Shown: positions 17,166 through 26,391 of the stretch, one piece after another
Numbering within the stretch: position 1 is the stretch's first letter
Layout: the number at the start of each line of letters is the position of its first letter
Origin: Bacteroidaceae bacterium
Lineage (GTDB): Bacteria; Bacteroidota; Bacteroidia; Bacteroidales; Bacteroidaceae
DNA length: 64,000 bases
NCBI GenBank assembly: GCA_017548075.1
Contig: JAFYNL010000003.1
Location: 1 to 64,000 of the forward strand
Direction: 5' to 3'
Notes under the pieces: model-generated
Seen by the model: only the letters and a program-made list of their open reading frames with translations
Told to the model about the DNA's origin: nothing
Databases searched by the model: none
Made by a program: the position numbers and the translations under genes

Positions 17166-20100
17166 TTATCTTAGCACTTTCTTGCCATCAATGATGTTGA
17201 TACCCTTGCTCGCTCTGTTCAGACGCTGACCTGCGAGGTTGTAAATCTCTTTCCTCTCAGTCGTAGCTTTAAGGGAAGCGATTCCTGTTGGGTCGTCATA
17301 AAGGTGGAGCGTAACTTCTTCATCAGAAGGAATGTAGAAGAGAACGCGGAATCCATTCACAATTTCATCAGGTCCGAACTTAGTGAATGTGCCGTCAGCA
17401 TTCAGCTTACGCAATTCCATTGAGAACATATCGGAAGTGACAGGCTTGTATTTTCCTATCATATGAATGCCATACTTCTGAGCGAAGCCGGCAATTGTGT
17501 TGGCTGGGTTAATATGGATGTCCGGCAAGATGAAGTCATCTGTAATGGCTTCTGGAACATATATAATATAAGGAAGACTTGGGGCAAGAGAGTCAACAGG
17601 ACAGCAGTCGAGTTCTCCCTCAACAAGTCCCAGAACCTCATAAGCCTTGCTTCCTTCACCAAAGAAATCTTCCACATCTTTGACTTCGAAAGGCAGATAG
17701 ACGGTATTCCAGCCAGCTTCGAAGGTGCGCTTCAAGGTCAGATTGTCGTAGATGCCGTAAGCAAAGGCCTCGGACGAAGTTTCGTCGAGCGTAATGTTGC
17801 GTTCTGGCGAAGCAGGAATCTCTGGCAGAGCGATGCTGTCCAAACGCTCTTCATCACTCAGATTCGTGGTAAAGTACGAAGCTTGAGCATCCAAAAGAGT
17901 CAAGGCTGTAACATATTCGAAAGCAGTTCCCTCAGCATTCAGGATATAACAATCCTTGAGTTTCGGAGCATAAGTGTTGCCGTGGAACTTGTAGTCCCAT
18001 GATGTAACAACCATCTTATCTGTTCCTGACTTGTAGAATGGAACGTCGAGCGAACGGAAAACAATGGAACGACCTGCCATCTTAGCGTCTCCAGCAATGA
18101 TGTACGGCGTACCTCCACGCAACTTCTTTGCAGGAGCGAAGACGACATTGCCGTTAATACTTTGAGCAGAGAACTCGTAAATCCAGAAGTGATTGAGTGT
18201 GTCTTCGAGCGAAACAGGAATGTCATCAATAAAGATTGAATCGGCTTCGAATGGCATAGTGAAAGCGTGCCAACCTGTACCAGCCTCTGTCTCTGGGAAG
18301 GTATAAGTGTAGGAAGCACTATCAGCCCTGAATGTTGCCGGCAAGTAATAAGGTTCGTCGCTATACAGATTAATGTGGTTAGCGTGTTTCCCGCTTACTG
18401 CATTCGAGTTCTCGAGAGTAGCAGGTATTTCCATATCAGCGCCAAAAGCATAAATAGTGTTGGGGTTCTTGTTAGGTGTCATACGATTGATCTTCTTATT
18501 GCAATCAGCATAAACACCACACATTGAGGCTGTAATGGAAATTGAGGTACTATATGCTTTACCGGTAATGTCGCCGGTGTTCTTCCATAATGCAATACCG
18601 CTTCTCATTTCCCAACCGCCTAAATCCCAAACTCCGCCGTTGCCTAATGAGCCGTCTTGATTGACGTAGGATGCACTAATGTAATATTTGTTGTTCTCAC
18701 TGAGGCCATCGAAAGAGAATTCGACATTGGCTATCTTGCCAGCAAGGATGTTTACTTCGTATGTATGGCTAGAGCCGCCCCAAGCAGAGCCTGAGCTATT
18801 CGGCTGATTCCAAACCTGCAAACGTATCCTGCCGTTAAAGTCTTCAGTTCTGCTATTGTTCTTGATTGCAGCCCTGCCTACAAGATGTTTGCCATATAAA
18901 ATTCCATTTACAAGATTGGTAATAGTATAGGAACTGACGGAGAGATTTGCCTTGGTAGCTTCAGCATCGGTAATAACCTCCATTGTGCCGCTTCCAACCC
19001 GGCCGCTTCCGTCGCTGCCTGTACAGAACCAAAGGGTGTAAGTGCCTGTTTCTTCTGGTTTGTAGAAGTACGAAACGTCTATTGTTTCACCTGAACGAAC
19101 AGCAACAATTGAACGACTCTCGGTATAGTTGTCTCTTGAAGGGCTGCCGTCTGTCTTGCTGGCGAACAGGCGAATCTCCCTGTAGTATTCGGCTCCATTG
19201 TTGCGGAACGTTACCTTTATTTCCTGTTCTTTTCCTGCGATACGAGTACCTGGGAAGGTAATGGTGTCGATGCTGATGGATTCACCTGTGAGAACAGGTT
19301 TCTTGAACTGCATGTTAGCATTTCCGAGACTATCGACTACAGTCTCGATGTATTGGTTCTTAAAGTCATATTCCGGATGCCATACTTCGCTCTTCGTGGA
19401 CTTACTAGCGGGAGAAAGTCTATAAGTGCCTTCGGGAAGTTTGTCGAAAATCTTGAATGTCTTGGATGCAGAAGCATCATGAGCCATTCCGGAAATAGTT
19501 AGTTTGCTACCGACGAGAGAGAGTGAGCCGTCCTCATTGAGCATCACAACACCAGTATGGAAACTTCCTGTGGAACCTGTTCTGTTTGTGAACTTCGCCT
19601 TGATGCTAGTTTCGGTGATACTTACATCGCTGATAGTGAGATAGGCTTCGTTCTTTGCTGTGTTGGGGACACGAAGATTGAAGAGGGCTCGTTGGCTCAT
19701 GCTGTAGCCGTCACTACTGCTACTTGCACCGATGCCGCTGTTGTCACCCGGATTAAGGATTCCAACGAGGAACCATCCATTGCTGCCGCCGCCCCAGCCC
19801 CAGTTGAGGTGGAACAGGTTGTCGCCATCGAAGCCATCAATTACAAAAGCATGACCGCCACCTGAAGAAAAACCAGAAATGAGCACAGGATAACCTTGAT
19901 CTATCTCATTATAGATGGCATCGAACCAGTCGTCGATGTTGTAGTTGTAACGTTCGCCCACATATGCTCCACTAGCATAGCCAAAGTAATTAATGTATGC
20001 TTCTGCACTAAAGTTGGCACCAGAAGATGGTCCCCATCCCATCTTAACGGATTGACCGCACATCAGCATCAATTGAGCGACTGCTGTGTCCTGAACATTG

Positions 20101-20870
20101 GCGTGAGCTAAATCTATCCATGAATAAGTATCGCGCATGTTGTCCCAGTCAATGACTGTGCCTCTTGGTATGGCCTTGACTGAAACTGTGGTGGTTTTAG
20201 TCTGGTTGCCATCTGCAGCATCTGTGTAGGTATATGTGTTGGAGTGAGCAGGAATAGGGGCTTTGGTCTTTTCGGGATATCTGTAGAAATACAGAACCTG
20301 TGCCATTGCTGTTGCCGTACAGCCAGTAGCAGGATAGTGTTGAGTTCCATCCTCCTTCTTATAATATTTTGGACAGAGGATGTTGTAAGGGCTTCCTTGA
20401 TTCCAACGAGTGGTCAGCATCTCGCCTACACTATGCCTTGTGCCACTCACTTTGTTACGTTTCTTGATAAGAGGAGAGTTGGGCTGGATGTTGTTGTCGA
20501 TGATGTACTTAATCTCGTCGGCATATCCTTGTAGCAATGAACGCATATTCTCTGGGATGTTGTTGGGGTCGAATGAACCTTGCTCAACATAGCCTAGAAT
20601 AGGTTCTGTTCTGTCGTCACCTGAAATGATAACATAACCTCCATTGCCTCCTGCATTGAAGACATAGTAATAAGCGTCTTCTTCATTGCTCGTTGTCTGA
20701 GTTGCCCCTTTTCTTGTGGCTTTGAAGGGCGTCTGTGTGGCATTGATGTTTTTACCTTTTGCAAGCATATATGCCTGTGCCGTATAGAGCGCTGCTTGCT
20801 TGCCGACAGGCTCTGCTGTTACCATAAGAGCAAAACAGAGTGTCAAGAAAGAAAGGGTTAATCTTTTCAT
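17166..20870 (-). CDS. C10 family cysteine protease, large secreted (copy 2)
   Basis: A 1234-residue paralog of the neighbouring protease, collinear with it throughout. Signal peptide about 1-19, propeptide about 20-130, C10 domain with Cys184 in YPATGCTATAMAQV and His340 in FSSGGGHAFVIDGFDG, then long beta-rich repeats and the tail YNLAGQRLNRASKG...KVLR. Both catalytic residues are intact. The copies differ most in the centre and near the last 150 residues, suggesting diverged substrate or partner recognition. No TAnnTTTG box is seen immediately upstream; its leader begins in a repeat array, so the promoter may be weak, unusual or inside that array. Confidence 0.9.
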   Translation of the reverse strand: MKRLTLSFLTLCFALMVTAEPVGKQAALYTAQAYMLAKGKNINATQTPFKATRKGATQTTSNEEDAYYYVFNAGGNGGYVIISGDDRTEPILGYVEQGSFDPNNIPENMRSLLQGYADEIKYIIDNNIQPNSPLIKKRNKVSGTRHSVGEMLTTRWNQGSPYNILCPKYYKKEDGTQHYPATGCTATAMAQVLYFYRYPEKTKAPIPAHSNTYTYTDAADGNQTKTTTVSVKAIPRGTVIDWDNMRDTYSWIDLAHANVQDTAVAQLMLMCGQSVKMGWGPSSGANFSAEAYINYFGYASGAYVGERYNYNIDDWFDAIYNEIDQGYPVLISGFSSGGGHAFVIDGFDGDNLFHLNWGWGGGSNGWFLVGILNPGDNSGIGASSSSDGYSMSQRALFNLRVPNTAKNEAYLTISDVSITETSIKAKFTNRTGSTGSFHTGVVMLNEDGSLSLVGSKLTISGMAHDASASKTFKIFDKLPEGTYRLSPASKSTKSEVWHPEYDFKNQYIETVVDSLGNANMQFKKPVLTGESISIDTITFPGTRIAGKEQEIKVTFRNNGAEYYREIRLFASKTDGSPSRDNYTESRSIVAVRSGETIDVSYFYKPEETGTYTLWFCTGSDGSGRVGSGTMEVITDAEATKANLSVSSYTITNLVNGILYGKHLVGRAAIKNNSRTEDFNGRIRLQVWNQPNSSGSAWGGSSHTYEVNILAGKIANVEFSFDGLSENNKYYISASYVNQDGSLGNGGVWDLGGWEMRSGIALWKNTGDITGKAYSTSISITASMCGVYADCNKKINRMTPNKNPNTIYAFGADMEIPATLENSNAVSGKHANHINLYSDEPYYLPATFRADSASYTYTFPETEAGTGWHAFTMPFEADSIFIDDIPVSLEDTLNHFWIYEFSAQSINGNVVFAPAKKLRGGTPYIIAGDAKMAGRSIVFRSLDVPFYKSGTDKMVVTSWDYKFHGNTYAPKLKDCYILNAEGTAFEYVTALTLLDAQASYFTTNLSDEERLDSIALPEIPASPERNITLDETSSEAFAYGIYDNLTLKRTFEAGWNTVYLPFEVKDVEDFFGEGSKAYEVLGLVEGELDCCPVDSLAPSLPYIIYVPEAITDDFILPDIHINPANTIAGFAQKYGIHMIGKYKPVTSDMFSMELRKLNADGTFTKFGPDEIVNGFRVLFYIPSDEEVTLHLYDDPTGIASLKATTERKEIYNLAGQRLNRASKGINIIDGKKVLR

Positions 20871-20901
20871 CTTTTATGTTAGTTTATTTTGTGTTTCTAC
20901 A

Positions 20902-21009
20902 TTAAGCGTGTTAAGTTCTTAAACATAACGTGTTGTGTTGCCAATCATAACGTGCTTAGTTTGCAATCGTAACGTGGTGTGTTTTCAATTGTAACCGTTG
21001 GGATTGTTC
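20902..21009. repeat. 22-bp palindromic array 3, running into galE
   Basis: Units begin at 20903 (TAAGCGTG), 20925 (ATAACGTG), 20947 (ATAACGTG), 20969 (GTAACGTG) and 20991 (GTAACCGTTGGG): five units in exact 22-bp register. The orientation is opposite to arrays 1 and 2. The last unit overlaps the final codons of galE (stop at 20985-20987). Confidence 0.82.
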
Positions 21010-21998
21010 TTTTGGAAGTTCCAAGCGTCGCGACACATCTCTTCGATGCCGAACTTTGCCTCCCATCCCAACTCTCTCTTTGCCTTTGCAGGGTCGCAAT
21101 AACATGTGGCTATGTCTCCAGGACGACGAGGCTTGATGACATATGGAACCTTCAGACCATTGGCTTTCTCGAAGGCTTTGACTACATCGAGAACAGAATA
21201 GCCGTGACCAGTTCCGAGGTTATAGATGGCGAGGCCTTTGTTCTCCTGAATGGCTTTAAGTGCACACACATGACCGCAAGCAAGGTCAACCACGTGGATA
21301 TAGTCGCGAACGCCTGTTCCGTCGGGTGTGTCGTAGTCGTCGCCAAAGACGCCAAGTTCCTTGCGAATGCCAATGGCTGTTTGCGTGATGTAAGGCATCA
21401 GGTTGTTGGGAATGCCGTTGGGGTTCTCGCCAATCAAGCCCGATTCGTGTGCTCCAATGGGGTTGAAGTAACGCAGCAGCACGACGTTCCACTCGGGATC
21501 GGCTTTCTGAACATCCATCAGCACTTGCTCGAGCATCGACTTTGTCCATCCATAAGGGTTGGTGCATTGACCTTTCGGACATTCTTCTGTAATGGGAATG
21601 ATGGCGGGATCGCCATAAACTGTTGCACTAGAGGAGAAGATGAAGTTCTTGCAGCCGTGCTGACGCATCACATCGAGGAGCACGAACACACCATTCATGT
21701 TGGTTTCGTAGTACTCGAGAGGCTTAGCAACGGACTCTCCGACTGCCTTAAGACCAGCAAAGTTAATGACTGCATCTATCTTGTGCTCTGTGAAGACCTT
21801 GTCCATAGCTGCTCGGTCGCGAATGTCGGCCTTTACCATGATAACCTTATGACCGATTATCTTCTCGACACGACGAATGGCTTCGGGCTGAGAGTTGTAG
21901 AAGTTATCGACTACAACAACGCTGTGGCCAGCTTTATCTAACTCGATGAGGGTGTGGCTACCAATGTAACCAGCTCCACCTGTTAAAAGGATGTTCAT
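20985..21998 (-). CDS. galE: UDP-glucose 4-epimerase
   Basis: A 337-residue SDR-family enzyme interconverting UDP-glucose and UDP-galactose, for the Leloir pathway and surface sugar synthesis. The NAD-binding motif TGGAGYIG is at 6-13, and the catalytic pair Tyr149/Lys153 is in NPYGWTKSMLE. Its length is normal. It follows rnfA by 18 bp on the same strand, so it is the last gene of the Rnf operon, an arrangement common in Bacteroidales. Its last codons (GYN-stop) are shared with a 22-bp repeat unit. Confidence 0.96.
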   Translation of the reverse strand: MNILLTGGAGYIGSHTLIELDKAGHSVVVVDNFYNSQPEAIRRVEKIIGHKVIMVKADIRDRAAMDKVFTEHKIDAVINFAGLKAVGESVAKPLEYYETNMNGVFVLLDVMRQHGCKNFIFSSSATVYGDPAIIPITEECPKGQCTNPYGWTKSMLEQVLMDVQKADPEWNVVLLRYFNPIGAHESGLIGENPNGIPNNLMPYITQTAIGIRKELGVFGDDYDTPDGTGVRDYIHVVDLACGHVCALKAIQENKGLAIYNLGTGHGYSVLDVVKAFEKANGLKVPYVIKPRRPGDIATCYCDPAKAKRELGWEAKFGIEEMCRDAWNFQKNNPNGYN

Positions 21999-22016
21999 AT
22001 TAAAGTGTATTAATGA

Positions 22017-22637
22017 TTATAAGCCAAATAATGTCTTAAGTCCGTTATCAACTCCGCTGAAACCCATGAAGGCCATTGCGAGAAGGCCTGCAGTAATCAG
22101 GGCAATGCTCATGCCTTGCAGTCCTTTTGGCACATCCATCATGGCGAGCTGCTCGCGAATGCCTGCAAAGACGACAAGAGCCAAAGCAAAGCCGATGGCT
22201 GTACTAATGGCAAAGACGACGCCGGTCAAGAGGTTAGGCTCGAGGCCTTGAGTTGCGTAAGTGCCGTTTGCCACGAGAATGGCTACACCAAGGATGCAGC
22301 AGTTGGTCGTGATGAGCGGCAGGAAGACGCCAAGAGCCTGATAAAGGGCAGGAGCACTCTTCTTTAAAATAATCTCCACCATTTGCACAAGGGCTGCAAT
22401 CACAAGGATGAAGGCAATCGTCTGAAGGTATTCGAGGCCGAAAGCATTCAGCACATAAACCTGCAGAAGATAGGTGACAATGGTGGCAAGCGTGAGCACG
22501 AAAGCCACTGCGGCTCCCATTCCGAGGGCTGAATCGACTTTCTTGCTGACACCAAGGAAAGGACAAATGCCCAAGAACTGCGACAGTACGATGTTGTTAA
22601 CAAAGACTGCTGTGATGAATATAAGTATGTATGCCAT
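22017..22637 (-). CDS. rnfA: Rnf complex subunit RnfA
   Basis: A 206-residue integral membrane subunit with six hydrophobic segments, including the conserved NNIVLSQFLGICPFLGVS stretch and the TTNCCILG motif whose cysteines bind an iron-sulfur centre between RnfA and RnfE. The complex moves electrons from ferredoxin to NAD+ coupled to Na+ or H+ export. It begins 2 bp after rnfE. Confidence 0.95.
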   Translation of the reverse strand: MAYILIFITAVFVNNIVLSQFLGICPFLGVSKKVDSALGMGAAVAFVLTLATIVTYLLQVYVLNAFGLEYLQTIAFILVIAALVQMVEIILKKSAPALYQALGVFLPLITTNCCILGVAILVANGTYATQGLEPNLLTGVVFAISTAIGFALALVVFAGIREQLAMMDVPKGLQGMSIALITAGLLAMAFMGFSGVDNGLKTLFGL

Positions 22638-22639
22638 AG

Positions 22640-23455
22640 TTATGCCTTTTTAAACTTGTTGAAGATTGCAATGAGATAACCAAGAGCAATGAAGGCTCCA
22701 GGTGCCAAGACGAAGACAAGTGCTCCGTATTCCTCTGGGAAGAGTGTCGTGTTGAAGACTTTACCTGTTCCGAGCAATTCGCGAGCAGCTCCCAAAAGGG
22801 TAAGGGCAAGCGTGAAGCCGATGCCCATTCCGATGCCATCGCAAACGCTACTGATAACACCATTCTTAGCGGCAAAGGCTTCTGCACGACCAAGGATGAT
22901 GCAGTTCACCACAATCAGTGGAATGAAGAGACCAAGGCTGGCATCCACTTCGGGAGCATAAGCCTTGATGAGCATCTGCAGGATTGTCACGAGAGACGCA
23001 ATCACGACGATGAACGAAGGAATGCGTACCATATCAGGAATCAGGTTCTTGATGAGCGAGATAATAAGGTTGGAGAAGATGAGGACTGCCATTGTGGCGA
23101 GCCCCATCGACATACCATTTATGGCGCTGCTGGTCGTTCCAAGTGTTGGACACATGCCAAGCAGGAGCACAAACGTGGGGTTCTCCTTTATGATACCGTT
23201 TAGTAGGACTTTTAAAGAACCTTGTGGCTCAAAAAGAGGCTCTGATTCATTTGTGGAAGTATCTTGCTTGACATCTTCCTTTGGAGTAATCTCTTTGGGT
23301 TCTTCCTTCTCACTAAAACCATAGTATAATATAGCAAATATTCCCAAGAAGAAACCTGCAATAGCTGCAGTTAAGTTATTCTTGTTTTTTTGATGTGCTA
23401 GCTTATAACATATAAAACAAGAAACAACTGCATATAAGAAAGCAATAAATACCAT
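22640..23455 (-). CDS. rnfE: Rnf complex subunit RnfE with extra N-terminal domain
   Basis: A 271-residue protein. From about residue 80 (SLKVLLNGIIKENPTFVLLLG) it is standard RnfE, homologous to RnfA, with the VVNCIILGRAEAF motif carrying a cluster cysteine. Residues 1-78 are extra. They hold two hydrophobic segments (about 1-17 and 28-46) and an acidic linker rich in Glu, Lys and Thr. No Met near residue 80 could serve as a separate start, so the fusion seems real. The extension is noticeably more AT-rich than the rest of the gene. RnfE is normally about 195-230 residues. The extension's role is unknown; it might anchor another protein or add transmembrane contacts. Confidence 0.9.
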   Translation of the reverse strand: MVFIAFLYAVVSCFICYKLAHQKNKNNLTAAIAGFFLGIFAILYYGFSEKEEPKEITPKEDVKQDTSTNESEPLFEPQGSLKVLLNGIIKENPTFVLLLGMCPTLGTTSSAINGMSMGLATMAVLIFSNLIISLIKNLIPDMVRIPSFIVVIASLVTILQMLIKAYAPEVDASLGLFIPLIVVNCIILGRAEAFAAKNGVISSVCDGIGMGIGFTLALTLLGAARELLGTGKVFNTTLFPEEYGALVFVLAPGAFIALGYLIAIFNKFKKA

Positions 23456-23480
23456 AATCTCTATTTTCTCCTATACATTA

Positions 23481-24017
23481 TTATTTATTATTGTCTTGGT
23501 TGCTTGCCTGTTGGCTGGCTCCACTCTGCCCGTCGGTAGAGTTTTCGGCAAGCGTCTTGTAAGCTTCATTGATGCAACGAAGGAAAGCGCGACTTGTGAT
23601 GGTCGATGCCGTGATAGCATCCACCTCACCTCCATCCTTGCTAACAGTCAGATTGCCTGCTTGTTTGCCGATGACGTTGCCTTTCTGTCCTTTCTGGAAC
23701 CAGTCCTGTGCCTTTGCACCAAGTCCTGGAGTTTCACTCGACTCAAGCACCTTGTAGCCAAGAATCGTGCCGTCTTGAGCAAGACCTACCATAACAGTCA
23801 ACGCTCCGCCAAAGCCTTTGGGGTCAGTAATCTTGATGGCTGTGCCTTCCTGACCTGCCAAAACTTCCTGCTCGGCCTGTTTCTCCTGTTTCTCTTTGAG
23901 AGCCTTAATGGTAGGAGCTGTGATGTCGTTCACATAACCAAGGGCTGCTCCAGCAACTACTGCGATGGCTGTCAGCACGATGGCCATATTATACCATGTG
24001 GATTTAAGCTTCTTCAT
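23481..24017 (-). CDS. rnfG: Rnf complex subunit RnfG
   Basis: A 178-residue periplasm-facing subunit with an N-terminal membrane anchor (about 10-28) and an FMN-binding domain. The flavinylation site appears as DAITASTIT, with Thr139 as the likely covalent FMN attachment residue. It carries flavin-mediated electron transfer between the Rnf iron-sulfur and membrane subunits. The C-terminus ends in a Gln/Ser/Asn-rich tail. It overlaps rnfD by 4 bp (ATGA type). Confidence 0.93.
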   Translation of the reverse strand: MKKLKSTWYNMAIVLTAIAVVAGAALGYVNDITAPTIKALKEKQEKQAEQEVLAGQEGTAIKITDPKGFGGALTVMVGLAQDGTILGYKVLESSETPGLGAKAQDWFQKGQKGNVIGKQAGNLTVSKDGGEVDAITASTITSRAFLRCINEAYKTLAENSTDGQSGASQQASNQDNNK

Positions 24018-25009
24018 TTCTTTTCCTCCTTTCTGACGACTTCGCCGAAACGCTCAGGTTTGCAATAGGTATTGATGAGAGGCGTAAAGGCATTCATGAT
24101 GAGAATCGCGAACGACATGCCCTCTGGATAGGCTCCCCAGTAACGGATAATGACTGTCAACAAACCGATGCAAACGCCATAAATGAGTTGTCCCTTTGCC
24201 GTCATTGGCGAGGTGACATAATCCGTTGCCATGAAGCAAGCGCCAAGAATCAAACCGCCACTCATCAGGACAACATGAGGCATCGCATAAATCGGGTTGA
24301 CGACATGCATGATGCCAGAGAAGATGGCGACTGTTCCGAGGATGCTAACGGGAATGTGCCAAGTGATAATCTTACGCCAAAGCATAAAGGCACAACCCAA
24401 AAGAAGCAGCAAAGCACTGACTTCTCCCAAGGAGCCTCCAGTCTGACCAATCAGCATCTGTGTTGCATCTGGCAGTTTCTGCAGTTCAGCAGGGTCGCCA
24501 CTTGCAATCGCATTCTGCATGATGAAGAGTGGGGTAGCAGCCGTTTCTGCATCCGTATATGCGAGATGTTGACCAACAACTGGCCAAGAAGTCATCTGGA
24601 CAGGGAAGCTGATGAGCAGGAAAACGCGACCAACAAGAGCGGGATTGAACGGGTTCTGTCCCAAGCCTCCGAAGGTCATCTTGCCGATACCAATGGCAAC
24701 AAGGGCTCCGACTATGATGAGCCAGATTGGAAGATTACTTGGCAAGTTGAAGCCAAGCAGCAAGCCCGTCAGGATGGCGCTTCCGTCGCAAATCGTGCAA
24801 GCAGGTCGCTTCAGCAGGAACTTCGTGATGGCCCACTCGAAGAAGACGCAGGAAACGACTGATGTGGCAAGCACAATCGCTGCACCCAAGCCGAAGAACC
24901 AAAGGCTTGCAAGTAATGCAGGCACAAGTGCGATGCAGACACCATACATGTTTTTGCTGACGGAATCGCCGCCATGAACATGAGGTGAAAGTGATATAAT
25001 TGGTTTCAT
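24014..25009 (-). CDS. rnfD: Rnf complex subunit RnfD
   Basis: A 331-residue integral membrane subunit with about nine hydrophobic segments. The TAATPL motif (156-161) matches the covalent FMN attachment site of RnfD/NqrB, with Thr159 the likely acceptor. ATDYVTSPM near the C-terminal third is also conserved. It is the proposed core of the ion path. It is separated from rnfC by 38 bp made of AT-rich repeated words. Confidence 0.94.
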   Translation of the reverse strand: MKPIISLSPHVHGGDSVSKNMYGVCIALVPALLASLWFFGLGAAIVLATSVVSCVFFEWAITKFLLKRPACTICDGSAILTGLLLGFNLPSNLPIWLIIVGALVAIGIGKMTFGGLGQNPFNPALVGRVFLLISFPVQMTSWPVVGQHLAYTDAETAATPLFIMQNAIASGDPAELQKLPDATQMLIGQTGGSLGEVSALLLLLGCAFMLWRKIITWHIPVSILGTVAIFSGIMHVVNPIYAMPHVVLMSGGLILGACFMATDYVTSPMTAKGQLIYGVCIGLLTVIIRYWGAYPEGMSFAILIMNAFTPLINTYCKPERFGEVVRKEEKK

Positions 25010-25010
25010 C

Positions 25011-25047
25011 TTATCATTTACTATTTAATCATTTACCATTTACTATT
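25011..25047. repeat. AT-rich word repeat between rnfD and rnfC
   Basis: Repeated TCATTTACTATTTAA / TCATTTACCATTTACTATTTTA-like words (the second given only by type) fill the only sizeable gap inside the Rnf operon. No promoter is evident. Confidence 0.55.
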
Positions 25048-26391
25048 TTATTTTGCTGCTCGGCTCTTGATGATGCCCATGACGGTTGACTTTCCGAGGC
25101 GAATCATATCGAGCAAAGGACGATGGCTTGGGCAGGTGAACTGGCAACTGCCACACTCGATGCAGCTTACCACATCGTTCTTCTCTGCGCCTTCCCAGTC
25201 TTCCAATTTGCTTTGTTTGCTGAGCAGATAGGGCTCCAATCCCATAGGACAAGCACTTACGCACTTTGCACAACGGATGCAAGGCTGAGGCTCTGTGCGG
25301 CGAGCTTCCTTGTCGTTCATGATGAGCAAACCGCTCGAACCTTTCGTCATAGGCACATCAAGACTCAAAAGAGCCTTTCCCATCATGGGACCGCCACCAA
25401 TTATCTTGCCCGTATCTTCAGGCAGACCGCCACATTCATCAATGAGTTGTTGGAAAGGAGTACCAAGACGAGCCAGCAAGTTGCTTGGCTGCTTGACACT
25501 CTTTCCCGTAACTGTAATGATGCGGTCAATCAGAGGCTTGTTCTTCATGACTGCCTGATAGATGGCAAAAGCTGTGCCGACATTCTGCACGACTGCTCCC
25601 ACACTAATGGGAATTGCTGGAGGCGCAGGCACTTGACGGCCAATAACGGCATCGATGAGCTGCTTTTCGCCGCCTTGAGGATACTTGACTTTCAAGGGAA
25701 CAATCTCGATGCCTTCATAATCTTTTGCCTTTTCTTTCATCAGAGCGATTGCATCGGGCTTGTTGTTCTCGATGCCGATATAACCCTTATTGACGCCCAC
25801 AGCCTTCATGATGAGCTGCAAACCAACGAGAATCTCTTCGGGATGCTCGAGCATGAGTCTGTGGTCGGCAGTCAAATAAGGCTCGCATTCCACAGCATTG
25901 ATGATGACACATTCGGCTTTGCTTCCAGGAGGAGGCGAGAGCTTAACGTGACAAGGGAACGTCGCACCACCCATTCCGACGATGCCGGCATTCTTTATCT
26001 TCTCGACGATTGCCTTGCTGTCGAGTTCGGGACGGTCACTAAGTTTAACGAGAGTCGTGCTTCTGTCGATGCTTTCTTCCCATTCATCACCCTCGACATC
26101 CACGTAAACTGCCATTCTGCGAGTGCCGCTTGCGTCGAACACCGCGTCGACTTTCGCCACTTTTCCGCTGACGCTACTGTGGATGGGGGCACTTACGAAG
26201 CCTCCTGCTTCTGCAAGGAGTGTGCCGACCTTCACTTCGTCGCCCTTCTGAACGACTGGTTTGGCGGGAGCACCAATGTGCTGAAACATGCTGAAGACTG
26301 CCTGTTTGGGCAGAGCTGCCTCGCGAATAGGACTTGAAGCAGACAGCTTATTCTCTGCGGGATGAACGCCGCCTATCTTAAATGTTTTCAT
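25048..26391 (-). CDS. rnfC: Rnf complex subunit RnfC
   Basis: A 447-residue peripheral subunit that passes electrons to NAD+. It has an N-terminal biotinyl-like barrel (about 25-100), an NADH/FMN-binding region with GMGGATFPCHVKLSPPPG-type sequence (about 140-165), and two [4Fe-4S] motifs in the C-terminal third, CIRCAKCVSACPMGLEP and CIECGSCQFTCPSH. It overlaps rnfB by 4 bp, so it is translationally coupled. Confidence 0.95.
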   Translation of the reverse strand: MKTFKIGGVHPAENKLSASSPIREAALPKQAVFSMFQHIGAPAKPVVQKGDEVKVGTLLAEAGGFVSAPIHSSVSGKVAKVDAVFDASGTRRMAVYVDVEGDEWEESIDRSTTLVKLSDRPELDSKAIVEKIKNAGIVGMGGATFPCHVKLSPPPGSKAECVIINAVECEPYLTADHRLMLEHPEEILVGLQLIMKAVGVNKGYIGIENNKPDAIALMKEKAKDYEGIEIVPLKVKYPQGGEKQLIDAVIGRQVPAPPAIPISVGAVVQNVGTAFAIYQAVMKNKPLIDRIITVTGKSVKQPSNLLARLGTPFQQLIDECGGLPEDTGKIIGGGPMMGKALLSLDVPMTKGSSGLLIMNDKEARRTEPQPCIRCAKCVSACPMGLEPYLLSKQSKLEDWEGAEKNDVVSCIECGSCQFTCPSHRPLLDMIRLGKSTVMGIIKSRAAK

